Positions 16,398 to 25,047 of a stretch of 64,000 bases of DNA are shown here, piece after piece. Under the pieces are notes generated by a model, which was given only the letters and a program-made list of their open reading frames with translations, ran no database searches and was not told the origin of the DNA. The position numbers and the translations under genes are program-made. Origin of the DNA: UBA2365 sp964594045 (GTDB lineage: Bacteria; Bacteroidota; Bacteroidia; Chitinophagales; Saprospiraceae); NCBI GenBank assembly GCA_964594045.1, contig CAZQKR010000019.1:23261-87260 (forward strand), read 5' to 3'. Position 1 is the stretch's first letter; each line of letters starts with the position of its first letter.

Positions 16398-17618
16398 ATG
16401 TCAGGATCAAAAATCACTATCAAGCACAAAAAACTTCAGGTACCCAACGATCCGGTCATTCCTTTTATCGAAGGTGACGGCATCGGACCGGATATCTGGG
16501 CAGCATCAGTCCATGTCTTTGATGCAGCAGTGGAAAAAGCCTATGGCGGAACCAGGAAAATTCATTGGCACGAAGTTTTGGCCGGTGAAAAAGCCTTTGA
16601 ACAAACAGGTGAATGGCTGCCTGAAAAAACGCTGCAAGACATAGAAAATTACCTCGTTGCGATCAAAGGGCCATTGACCACGCCGGTAGGTGGCGGCTTC
16701 AGGTCCCTGAATGTGAGTCTCAGACAAAAGCTCGACCTGTTTGCATGCGTAAGACCTGTCATGTGGTTTGAAGGCGTGCCTTCTCCGGTCAGACAACCTG
16801 AACTGGTGGATATGATCATTTTCAGGGAAAACACCGAGGACATCTATGCAGGTATAGAATACCTCAACGGCACTGAAGAACTGGAGAAACTGAAATCTTT
16901 CCTGATCAACGAAATGGGCGTAACCGGCATTCGCTTCCCTGATACGGTTTCATTGGGGATCAAACCGGTATCTGTTGAAGGAACAGAACGGATCGTAAGG
17001 GCTGCGATAGATTATGCCATTGCACAGAATAAAAACTCCGTAACACTTGTTCACAAAGGCAATATCATGAAGTTTACCGAAGGTAAATTCAAGGAATGGG
17101 GTTATGCGCTGGCAAAAAAAGAATATGGCAGCAAGGATCTCGATGGCGGACCCTGGCAGGTGATCGATAACAATGGCAAAGAACTGATCATCAAGGACGT
17201 GATCGCAGATGCATTCCTGCAGCAAATCCTGACCAGGCCGGCAGAATATGATGTGATCGCCACGCTCAATCTGAACGGAGATTACATTTCTGATGCATTG
17301 GCCGCACAGGTTGGCGGGATCGGTATCGCTCCCGGTGCAAATATCAATTACGACACAGGAGTCGCTATTTTTGAAGCGACCCATGGTACTGCTCCAAAAT
17401 ATGCCGGGCAGGATAAGGTCAACCCGAGTTCCGTGATCCTTTCAGGAGAAATGATGTTCAGGTACATGGGATGGAATGAAGCTGCCGACCTGATCCTTAA
17501 AGGTGTGGAAGGCGCCATAAAAAGTAAGAGAGTAACTTACGATTTTGAACGCCTGATGGAGGGCGCCACGAGACTGAGCTGTTCAGCTTTCGGTCAGGAG
17601 ATCGTAAAAAATATGTGA
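16398..17618 (+). CDS. icd: Isocitrate dehydrogenase (NADP+)
   Basis: Oxidative decarboxylation of isocitrate to 2-oxoglutarate in the TCA cycle. The 406-residue length fits the homodimeric bacterial enzyme. Visible are IPFIEGDGIGPDIW at the N terminus, the substrate loop GGGFRSLNVSLRQ (with the Ser that is phosphorylated by AceK in E. coli), the RENTEDIYAGIE motif, and ATHGTAPKYAGQDKVNPSS in the cofactor region. NADP use is inferred from similarity to the E. coli type. It is transcribed alone, bounded by terminators. Confidence 0.96.
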   Translation: MSGSKITIKHKKLQVPNDPVIPFIEGDGIGPDIWAASVHVFDAAVEKAYGGTRKIHWHEVLAGEKAFEQTGEWLPEKTLQDIENYLVAIKGPLTTPVGGGFRSLNVSLRQKLDLFACVRPVMWFEGVPSPVRQPELVDMIIFRENTEDIYAGIEYLNGTEELEKLKSFLINEMGVTGIRFPDTVSLGIKPVSVEGTERIVRAAIDYAIAQNKNSVTLVHKGNIMKFTEGKFKEWGYALAKKEYGSKDLDGGPWQVIDNNGKELIIKDVIADAFLQQILTRPAEYDVIATLNLNGDYISDALAAQVGGIGIAPGANINYDTGVAIFEATHGTAPKYAGQDKVNPSSVILSGEMMFRYMGWNEAADLILKGVEGAIKSKRVTYDFERLMEGATRLSCSAFGQEIVKNM

Positions 17619-17645
17619 TCCGCATAAACGGATAATGAAAATACG

Positions 17646-17682
17646 AAAGGGTTGCGATGTCGCAACCCTTTTTCTTTTTGCT
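17646..17682 (+). terminator. Terminator of icd
   Basis: AAAGGGTTGCGA and TCGCAACCCTTT form a perfect 12-bp stem with a two-base loop, so a few pairs must open, followed by TTCTTTTT. It also lies downstream of the convergent acyl-CoA dehydrogenase gene, but the minus-strand side lacks a good T run. Confidence 0.88.
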
Positions 17683-17770
17683 GAATTTCTCAGCATTTCT
17701 ATACTTCAAATTGGAATTCCATGAACATTTTGCTTTAAGCAAAAAAAGGATGGACAGAACTGAAACCTAA

Positions 17771-18916
17771 TCATTTCAACAAATGCCTGGAAATGACCAA
17801 CTTCTGGATCTCCGAGGTACCTTCGCCTATCGTCAGCAGTTTGCTGTCTCTGTAGAACTTTTCAACCGGATAATCCTTGGTGTATCCATAGCCTCCGAAG
17901 ATCTGGATGGCATCGGTGGAGATCTCAACTGAAATCTCTGAGGCCTTGTATTTTGCCATCGCTGCAATTTTCGTATGAGCCTGGCCTGAATCCTTCAAGT
18001 AGGCCGCTTTCCGTGTGAGCAACTCCGCTATTTCAATTTTGGTTGCCATGTCAGCCAGTTTAAAACCGATGGCCTGAAAATTGGCGATGGGCTGTCCGAA
18101 CTGCTGACGCTGATTGGCATATTCCACGGATGCTTCATAAGCTCCCTTGGCAATGCCCAGCCCAACAGATGCTATACTGATACGGCCTCCGTCCAAGACT
18201 TTCATTGCCTGGATAAAACCTTCACCTTCATTGCCCAACAACTGGCTTTTATGCACCCTGCAATTGTCGAAATGCAGAGGAGCCGTTTCGGATGAACGCA
18301 TACCCAGTTTATTTTCTTTTTTGCCCGCCTTAAAACCCGGCATGCCTTTTTCGATGATGAAAGCACTGATCCCGTGGCTGTCCAGTAAATTTCCCGTACG
18401 GACCAGGACCACAGCGATATCCCCGGACTTTCCGTGAGTGATCCAGCTTTTTGATCCGTTGATAATGTAATAATCACCATCTTTCTCTGCTACACACTGC
18501 ATCCTCATGGCATCACTCCCCGTATTGGGTTCTGTCAATCCCCATGCACCGATCGATTTGCCTGTGGCGAGCAAAGGCAGATACTTCTGTCTTTGTTCTT
18601 CATTGCCAAAGAGATACAGGTGATTGGTGCATAATGAGTTGTGGGCTGCAACGGACAATCCGATCGAACCGCATACTTTTGAGATCTCCTGCAAAATGGA
18701 TACATAAGCCTGATAATTCAAGCCGGAACCACCATAAGCTTCCGGAATAAGCACTCCCAAAAAGCCGTATTCACCCAGCAAATGCATGGTATTTACCGGA
18801 AAGACCTGGGCTTCATCCCAATCCTTGAAATTTGGCTCAATATATTTTTTGGTGAAATCTGCAATGCTGCTTTCAATGACTTTCAGGCTTTCGTCATTAT
18901 ATATATCAAAATTCAT
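17771..18916 (-). CDS. Acyl-CoA dehydrogenase
   Basis: A FAD enzyme that oxidises acyl-CoA to enoyl-CoA in fatty-acid or branched-chain amino-acid breakdown. The 381-residue product has the three-domain pattern: N-terminal helices, the beta domain with WGLTEPNTGSDAMRM and NGSKSWITHG, and the C-terminal helices with QRQQFGQPI and IQIFGGYGYTKDYPVE. The catalytic base is the Glu in IGEGTSEIQ, the position used in short-chain (butyryl-CoA type) enzymes; chain length is not decided. Electrons would pass to ETF, not encoded here. The ATG at 18916 is used rather than a TTG two codons upstream. Confidence 0.93.
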   Translation of the reverse strand: MNFDIYNDESLKVIESSIADFTKKYIEPNFKDWDEAQVFPVNTMHLLGEYGFLGVLIPEAYGGSGLNYQAYVSILQEISKVCGSIGLSVAAHNSLCTNHLYLFGNEEQRQKYLPLLATGKSIGAWGLTEPNTGSDAMRMQCVAEKDGDYYIINGSKSWITHGKSGDIAVVLVRTGNLLDSHGISAFIIEKGMPGFKAGKKENKLGMRSSETAPLHFDNCRVHKSQLLGNEGEGFIQAMKVLDGGRISIASVGLGIAKGAYEASVEYANQRQQFGQPIANFQAIGFKLADMATKIEIAELLTRKAAYLKDSGQAHTKIAAMAKYKASEISVEISTDAIQIFGGYGYTKDYPVEKFYRDSKLLTIGEGTSEIQKLVISRHLLK

Positions 18917-19099
18917 GATCAATTGATTTGAACTTGTGAAAATAGAATATTCATTTTAATAAAAAACAATTTTTGGTAAAAACTTACTCTATAATCAACT
19001 ATTTGTTTTTTACCGTTTTTGTGGAACTGTTGTGCAATAATATTTGGGACCGGAAAAAAACAAAGCATGTATAATGTCTAATGAATTGTTTATGAGATG

Positions 19100-20377
19100 C
19101 TAATAACCATATTTACCTTTCCACAAACTGCCCAGCCATTGCCTGATCCTGTTTTCCCGGGGATTGTCCTGGGGAACAAAAAAAGTATTGCCACTCAGGT
19201 CTTCCGGTAAAAATTCCTGTAGTGCAAAATTATTTTCAAAGTCGTGGGCGTATTGATATTGACTTCCGTAATTCAGTTCCTTCATCAGACTGGTTGGCGT
19301 ATTGCGCAGATGTAACGGTACCGGCAGATTAAGGGTTTTCCGAACCTCGCTCAGCGCTTTATCCACAGCCAGATAGGCAGAATTGCTTTTCGGAGAGGAG
19401 GCCAGATAAATGGCAGCCTGTGACATCACAATCCTTCCTTCCGGCATGCCGATCTTATGTATGGCGTCAAAACAGGCATTTGCGATCAGCAGGGCGTTGG
19501 GATTGGCAAGGCCAATATCTTCGGCTGCCAGTATGATCATTCGCCTGCAGATGAACAACGGATCTTCTCCCCCTTCGATCATCCTCGCCATATAATATAA
19601 TGCTGCATTGGGATCGCTTCCCCGGACAGATTTTATAAAGGCCGAAATGATGTCATAATGCATTTCGCCCGATTTATCATAGATACTGAAATTCTGCTGA
19701 ATGGCTTTGGCAACCGTTTCATTGCTGATCCGGATGGCTTCCCCTTCATTAAAATGGTTGACTACGATCTCCAGGCAATTGTACAGTTTTCTCGCATCCC
19801 CACCGGAATATGCCAGCAATGCGTCGGTTTCTTCCAGAATGATGTCTTTAGTGCGCAATTCGGTGTCTTTTTTGATGGCCTGGGCTAAAAGTTCCAGAAG
19901 ATCCTGCTTGTCCAGGTGTTTAAGCACAAAAACCTGACACCTGGACAGTAGGGCAGAAATCACTTCAAATGAAGGATTTTCAGTTGTGGCTCCGATCAGG
20001 GTGAGCACGCCCTTTTCGACGCTTCCCAAAAGCGCATCCTGCTGTGCTTTGTTGAACCGGTGTATTTCATCGATAAAAAGGATCGGGTTGGGACTGTTGA
20101 AAAAATGTTGCTTCTTCGCTTTGTCGATGGCTTCGCGGATATCCCTGACACCTGCGTTGATGGCGGACAGTTGTATGAACGGCCTTTTCAGCTGATGCGA
20201 AATAATATTTGCCAATGTCGTTTTGCCGGTCCCGGGCGGTCCCCAAAAAATCATGGACGCTATGGAACCGGAACTGATCATTCTGTTCAGCACCCCATCC
20301 TTTCCGACCAAATGCTTTTGCCCGATGTAGTCATCCAGTGAATCAGGGCGCATTCTTTCTGCCAATGGCACTTTCAT
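19100..20377 (-). CDS. rarA: Replication-associated recombination protein RarA
   Basis: RarA (MgsA) is a AAA+ ATPase related to clamp loaders and to eukaryotic WRNIP1; it acts at stalled or uncoupled replication forks. The 425-residue protein starts at the ATG at 20377 (PLAERMRPDSLDDYIGQKHL). Walker A is GPPGTGKTT at about 46-54; Walker B is ILFIDEIHRFNKAQQD; sensor 1 is GATTENPSF. The C-terminal oligomerisation part has SDPNAALYYMARMIEGGEDP and ENNFALQEFLP. It is a single gene on the minus strand; the 800 bases upstream carry no gene. Confidence 0.95.
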   Translation of the reverse strand: MKVPLAERMRPDSLDDYIGQKHLVGKDGVLNRMISSGSIASMIFWGPPGTGKTTLANIISHQLKRPFIQLSAINAGVRDIREAIDKAKKQHFFNSPNPILFIDEIHRFNKAQQDALLGSVEKGVLTLIGATTENPSFEVISALLSRCQVFVLKHLDKQDLLELLAQAIKKDTELRTKDIILEETDALLAYSGGDARKLYNCLEIVVNHFNEGEAIRISNETVAKAIQQNFSIYDKSGEMHYDIISAFIKSVRGSDPNAALYYMARMIEGGEDPLFICRRMIILAAEDIGLANPNALLIANACFDAIHKIGMPEGRIVMSQAAIYLASSPKSNSAYLAVDKALSEVRKTLNLPVPLHLRNTPTSLMKELNYGSQYQYAHDFENNFALQEFLPEDLSGNTFFVPQDNPRENRIRQWLGSLWKGKYGY

Positions 20378-20625
20378 AGTTAAGCTTTTATATTTGTTTT
20401 TTCCCGCCAAATAAGATCTCAGATCAAAAAAACTTTCAAAGGATCAACCCAATCTTTTGCAATCTTATATTTAGGGACAGATCAAAGGCCAAAAAATAGT
20501 CAAAATTCAATAATTTCTGATCATGAATGCATGTTCATTTTGCCTGTCTGTCAACCTATCCAATAACTGTTGATATGCATCACATACTTTTCCACAAGAT
20601 ACTAACTATACTCAATATTCACTAC

Positions 20626-20947
20626 TGACCGACAAAAATTACAAGATTTCTCGCTATGCTCGGAAAGACAAAGCTATCAAGGGTGTAAGGGCGATAGGTT
20701 GTAAGTTTGTTGGCAGCTGCAATGCTGCCGCCAACAAACTTCTCAAATAACTAACTGCCTGTCATTCCTGACGCTGCGGTCAGGTGAGTCTCCGATGCTC
20801 ATCTAATTCGATCGGGACAAGTCCCCGATGCTCATCTAATTCGATCGGGACAAGTCCCCGATGCTCATATAATTCGATCGGGACAAGTCCGAACGAAGTG
20901 AGTAATCCTGAACACTTTATTCTACCTCTTTAAAATTTTGTCGGTCA
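20626..20947. mobile_element. Inverted-repeat-bounded intergenic element (322 bp)
   Basis: The left end TGACCGACAAAA (20626-20637) is the exact reverse complement of the right end TTTTGTCGGTCA (20936-20947); with one single-base gap the match extends to 14 of 15. Inside are a hairpin with a perfect 12-bp outer stem (20703-20714 with 20730-20741), a smaller CCTGAC/GTCAGG stem, and a 33-bp tandem repeat. There is no gene. The structure suggests a non-autonomous mobile element or a composite of palindromic intergenic repeats. No target duplication is evident. Confidence 0.55.
20792..20890. repeat. 33-bp tandem repeat, three copies
   Basis: Units at 20792-20824, 20825-20857 and 20858-20890 begin CCGATGCTCAT and end GGGACAAGTCC. 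The first two are identical and the third differs at one base. Each unit contains the small palindrome GGGAC-AA-GTCCC, so the array can form a row of short hairpins. The units are directly adjacent, with no spacers. Confidence 0.9.
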
Positions 20948-21102
20948 AAAGTGTTAAATAATCATGCCTCCATCGAATTATTCAGAAACTGTCAGATCAG
21001 CTGATCCAAATTGGAGGATTATTTTGAGCTCCAAAATTCCCCTATGAGAAACAGTTTAGTATTTGACCGTTGCCTGTTAACCTACATGCCATTACATAAA
21101 AA

Positions 21103-21122
21103 AACCGGCTCACAGGCCGGTT
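21103..21122 (-). terminator. Terminator of the PDZ-protein gene
   Basis: AACCGGC and GCCGGTT form a 7-bp stem; on the minus strand it is followed by a run of T (plus-strand A run at 21097-21104). It lies 57 bases after the stop of the gene at 21179. Confidence 0.75.
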
Positions 21123-21178
21123 CGAATAATTTGCTGGTAATGCAATGCCGCATCACCGGATGACTGAAAACCCGATCA

Positions 21179-22066
21179 TTATTTTTGCTCTTTTTTCAGA
21201 CAACCTTCTTCTTTATGCTCTTTGCCGTCACATTTCTTTTTCGGATCATGCTTGTCACAGCATTTATGATCTGCGGGCATTCCTGTACCATGACCATGAG
21301 ACGATTTGCAGTCTGATCTTCCCGGAGCTCCGCCGAATCCCTGGCGACCCGGACGATCAAATCTGCCATGAAAAGGAAAACTACCTCTTTCAGGCATGAA
21401 ATCCATGCGATCTATCAGACGATCCTGCCCGTCAAGGCGCACTTCAAACTCTTTGTTTTTGCCGTTTCTTTTCACTTTTACCTCAACCATATCTCCGGGT
21501 TTTTTTGAACCGATCTCCCTTTGCAATTCCTCCACATTGGTCATTTTGATCCCGTTGACTTCCGTGATCACATCGCCGGGCAGCATGCCAACTGAATAGG
21601 CAGCTGAGAATTCTTCCACTTCGGTAATTTTTACACCTTTATCTGATCCTTCGATCATGACTCCCAATTTTCCCTTATTTTCTCCGCCAAACGGGGCAAA
21701 TCCCTTCATGTCATCCCGGAAGATCATCATGCGTTTGTTCTTTCCCGGAAATCCTTCACTTTCTTCAAAAGTCCAGTCAAATCCTTCAATTTCTTCATTA
21801 AAAGGTTCAAAGTTTTCGATCCTCATGCTGTCGGTGAACACTTCAACAATGATGGAATCCTTGCCTTTGGTGATCCATATCGGATTTTTGGAATCGATTT
21901 TGGCATCGTCTCCTTCAAAAATCCTTGTTTCCACATTTCCTTCATCATCCATGGTTTTGATGATGATCTTTTTCTGTGTTTTTACAACTGTAGAGTCTAC
22001 CCGCTGGGCAAATCCAGATCCTGCTATGCCCAAAACGATCAGTATGAAAAATAAATAACGCATCAT
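21179..22066 (-). CDS. Exported PDZ-domain protein with His/Cys-rich tail
   Basis: A 295-residue protein with a signal peptide (cleavage near GFAQ), an acidic N-terminal half, one PDZ domain (GKLGVMIEGSDKGVKITEVE, then GMLPGDVITEVNGIKMTNVEEL and GDMVEVKVKRNGK) and an unusual tail. The last 44 residues contain five His and five Cys, including HGHG, HKCCDKH and HKEEGC, set among Lys and Asp; this looks like a metal-binding or metal-buffering tail. No protease domain is present, so it is not a DegP- or S41-type enzyme. It may be a periplasmic chaperone or sensor. Own terminator; a TAnnTTTG-like box lies about 80 bases upstream. Confidence 0.8.
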   Translation of the reverse strand: MMRYLFFILIVLGIAGSGFAQRVDSTVVKTQKKIIIKTMDDEGNVETRIFEGDDAKIDSKNPIWITKGKDSIIVEVFTDSMRIENFEPFNEEIEGFDWTFEESEGFPGKNKRMMIFRDDMKGFAPFGGENKGKLGVMIEGSDKGVKITEVEEFSAAYSVGMLPGDVITEVNGIKMTNVEELQREIGSKKPGDMVEVKVKRNGKNKEFEVRLDGQDRLIDRMDFMPERGSFPFHGRFDRPGRQGFGGAPGRSDCKSSHGHGTGMPADHKCCDKHDPKKKCDGKEHKEEGCLKKEQK

Positions 22067-22709
22067 AATGTAATTTAATTAATTAAATTTTTTAGCTAAA
22101 TGTTGACTTCTCCTAAACGTATGAAACCATAGAAAATATGCAAAAATAAGGAAAAAAATAAAGAAAATTTGTAATTATATCATTTCCCGCCTTATCAGTC
22201 TGTCAGTCTGTTGCATTTATTCGCCTGTATCCGGCAAAAAACTCTTGATTGGTCCTTTATTGAAGCATTGACCAAAAGTATAATTGATTGTTGGCCAAAG
22301 GACATCAGACCATGGGACCACCAGGCTGAACCATTGCGAAAAATTTCAAAATCGATGTTTAAAAATCCTCAATGATCATCATTGTTTTTTGACCTCATGA
22401 ATTTCTGAATGGCTGGTGAATTACTACCAGGCCTTCTGCCCAAAACATGATTCCCATCGTTTCATTGTATAATTAATTATTAATATATATATCATTATTT
22501 TACAATAAAATATAATATTCTTTTCATTAAATTATTCAATAATGTTTATGTCAGTGACCGAGATCTTTTAATATTCAGTCTTCAATTTCCATGTGAACTA
22601 TCCTGGATCAGCCAGGTCTGTAAAATGCATGTCCGGCAATTTTCCTATATACGAATGCCGATGCTTATTTCAAAAATCTTGTCAGGCCCCGTCATTTATT
22701 TTTAAATGT
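22067..22709. other. Gene-free stretch between divergent genes
   Basis: About 640 bases, strongly A/T-rich at 22460-22540. It separates the divergently transcribed PDZ gene and oligopeptidase gene. Apart from the -7-like boxes CAAAAATA (22141-22148, minus strand) and TACTTTTG (22710-22717, plus strand) I see no structured feature. An open frame running into the oligopeptidase from 22593 is judged an artefact. Confidence 0.5.
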
Positions 22710-22717
22710 TACTTTTG
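22710..22717 (+). promoter_or_regulatory. Probable -7 box of the oligopeptidase gene
   Basis: TACTTTTG is an exact TAnnTTTG match 31 bases before the ATG at 22749. The -33 element is not clear. If real, transcription starts only about 25 bases before the ATG, which supports that start. Confidence 0.4.
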
Positions 22718-22748
22718 CCAAAACAAAAGTCAACACAATTTGAAAGCA

Positions 22749-24809
22749 ATGCATAAAGGCCGGATACCCGTTGCCCCGAAAAAGCCCGGAGAACTGATGA
22801 TCCATGGTCATACCAGGGTGGATCCATATTTTTGGATGAACGAGAGAGATCATCCGGATGTGATCCGTTACCTGGAAGACGAAAACGCCTATCTGGCAGA
22901 AGTCATGTCTGATACTGAAGATTTGCAGGAAAAGCTGTACCGGGAGATCAGGAGCAAGATCAAGGAGGAAGACATTTCGGTTCCCTATTTTTTTAACGGA
23001 TATTACTATTATACCCGTTCGCTGGAAGGCAGTGAATACTTCCTAAGCTGCAGGAAAAGATCGTCCCTGGAGGAACCGGAAGAGATCATGCTGGATGTCA
23101 ACCGGATGGCGGAGCATCATGCATATTTCGATTTGGGTGGCAGTTCTGTCAGCCCGGACAATAAGTTGCTGGCATATGGTATTGATACGGTCAGCCGCAG
23201 GAATTATACCATTTATTTTAAAAACCTCCAAACCGGTGCATTGCTCACTGATGAAATTCCGATGACTACCGGAAGTGTTGTTTGGGGCAATGACAACCAG
23301 ACCATTTTTTACGTTGAGCGGAATCCAAATACTTTGAGGTCTGAGAAAATCAAAAGGCACTTACTTGGAACACCTGCTGAACAAGATACCGTGGTATTTT
23401 ACGAGGAGGACGAAACATTCTCAGTCTTCATCTACAAAACCAAATCACAAAAATACCTGGTCATTGGTTCAGAAAGTACTCTGACCAGCGAATACCAGAT
23501 ACTTGATGCAGACCATCCGCAGGGTGAGTTCACGCTTTTTCAGGCCAGAAAAAGGGAATTGGAATATTCTGTGGAGCATTGTGGAGCATATTTTTACATC
23601 CGTACCAATCTGGATGCGCTCAATTTCAGGATCGTGCGCACTCCTGTTCATCACACATCTGTTGAAAACTGGGTGGAATTCATTCCGCACCGGGAAGAAA
23701 TCTATATTTCCGGATTTTCTGTGTTCCATGATTTTCTTGCTGTGTCAGAAAGAAAAGATGGCCTCAATCAGTTGCATATCATGTCATGGGATAGACATAA
23801 TGAGCACTATATCGGTTTTGATGAGGAAGTATTTGCCGTGCATTTAAGCGTGAATAAGGATTTTCACGCCGATAAAGTCCGGTTCTCCTATTCATCTCTG
23901 ACTACGCCAACTTCTGTTTTTGACTATCAGGTAGAAACCCGGGAAAGGACACTCCTCAAACGACAGGAAATTCCCGGAGGATTTGATCCGGCCATGTATG
24001 AAACCAAAAGAGAATTTGCATTAGCAGAGGACGGAACAAAAATTCCCATTAGTCTGGTATACCGTAAAAATTTAATAAAAGATGGTAAAGCACCGGCTAT
24101 TTTATACGGATACGGCGCTTACGGGATCACCGTTGACCCGGTGTTCAGGATCAGTATACTGCCTTTGCTGGACAGAGGCTTTGTTTTTGCCATCGCACAC
24201 ATACGGGGTGAACAATTCTATGGGCGAAAGTGGTACGAGGATGGCAAATTGCTCTGCAAAATGAACACATTCACAGACTTTATCGCCTGTGCCGGACATC
24301 TCATCCAATCCGGCTACACCTCCGCAGAAAGCTTGTTTGCCAAAGGCGGCAGTGCGGGCGGATTGCTGGTTGGTGCCGTGGCCAACATGCGTCCGGACCT
24401 TTTCAAAGCCATTATTGCCCAGGTGCCATTTGTCGATGTGGTCACGACTATGCTGGATGAATCGATCCCCCTGACAACCGGCGAATTTGATGAATGGGGC
24501 AATCCGAAGGATGAACAGTTTTACCGGTATATGCTCTCTTATTCTCCTTATGACAATGTCACATCCAGGGAATATCCGGCCATGCTGGTCACCAGCGGTT
24601 ATCATGATTCACAGGTCCAGTACTGGGAACCTGCCAAATGGGTTGCCAGGCTGAGGGAATTAAAAACAGACCATAACCTGCTGCTTTTCCATACGCAGAT
24701 GGACTATGGTCATGGCGGTGCATCAGGGCGTTTTCAGTGGATACGGGAGCTGGCGCTGGAATATGCCTTTATACTGAAGCAGCTTGGACAGGAAAATCAG
24801 GAGAACTGA
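22749..24809 (+). CDS. ptrB: Oligopeptidase B (S9 prolyl oligopeptidase family)
   Basis: A serine peptidase that cleaves short peptides after Lys or Arg. The 686-residue length and the start PVAPKKPGELMIHGHTRVDPYFWM are typical of oligopeptidase B. A seven-bladed propeller (about 75-400) covers a C-terminal alpha/beta hydrolase domain. The triad is visible: Ser535 in GGSAGG, Asp620 in SGYHDSQVQYW and His655 in DYGHGG. The ATG at 22749 is chosen because the longer frame adds 52 residues with many Cys and no family likeness, and a promoter box falls inside that extension. No signal peptide, so it should be cytoplasmic. Confidence 0.93.
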   Translation: MHKGRIPVAPKKPGELMIHGHTRVDPYFWMNERDHPDVIRYLEDENAYLAEVMSDTEDLQEKLYREIRSKIKEEDISVPYFFNGYYYYTRSLEGSEYFLSCRKRSSLEEPEEIMLDVNRMAEHHAYFDLGGSSVSPDNKLLAYGIDTVSRRNYTIYFKNLQTGALLTDEIPMTTGSVVWGNDNQTIFYVERNPNTLRSEKIKRHLLGTPAEQDTVVFYEEDETFSVFIYKTKSQKYLVIGSESTLTSEYQILDADHPQGEFTLFQARKRELEYSVEHCGAYFYIRTNLDALNFRIVRTPVHHTSVENWVEFIPHREEIYISGFSVFHDFLAVSERKDGLNQLHIMSWDRHNEHYIGFDEEVFAVHLSVNKDFHADKVRFSYSSLTTPTSVFDYQVETRERTLLKRQEIPGGFDPAMYETKREFALAEDGTKIPISLVYRKNLIKDGKAPAILYGYGAYGITVDPVFRISILPLLDRGFVFAIAHIRGEQFYGRKWYEDGKLLCKMNTFTDFIACAGHLIQSGYTSAESLFAKGGSAGGLLVGAVANMRPDLFKAIIAQVPFVDVVTTMLDESIPLTTGEFDEWGNPKDEQFYRYMLSYSPYDNVTSREYPAMLVTSGYHDSQVQYWEPAKWVARLRELKTDHNLLLFHTQMDYGHGGASGRFQWIRELALEYAFILKQLGQENQEN

Positions 24810-25047
24810 TTTTTTACAGCATAGTTTTTTATTCAAAATCAATTCAGACTTTTGGGTAAGTTTAAAGAACATTTTTGATTGACGGTCAATTCCAGGAATA
24901 TTGTTCCATCAAAGCTTTATGCAGTAACAAAGCCAAAAATTGCCAAATATTAATGCGATTTTTATCCAAAAAAGTAAAAAATTGTACTGATGTTTAAATA
25001 ATATTCAAAAACTACCGATTTTTGTTTTGCAAAACACATTAAAAAAC

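Larger units (their letters stand above)
20378..21096. other. Gene-free stretch upstream of rarA
   Basis: No supportable gene on either strand. The centre (20626-20947) holds the inverted-repeat-bounded element described separately. The flanks are A/T-rich and show no clear promoter for rarA. Confidence 0.6.

Noticed and set aside
20792..20890. Possible CRISPR array
   Set aside because: The 33-bp units are directly head to tail with no spacers and no cas genes nearby. It is a tandem repeat.
21179..22066. Calling the PDZ protein a DegP/HtrA or S41 protease
   Set aside because: No catalytic serine motif or protease domain is present; only one PDZ domain is visible.
22593..22748. 52-codon extension of oligopeptidase B
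   Set aside because: Cys-rich, unlike the family, and it contains a promoter box directly before the ATG at 22749.
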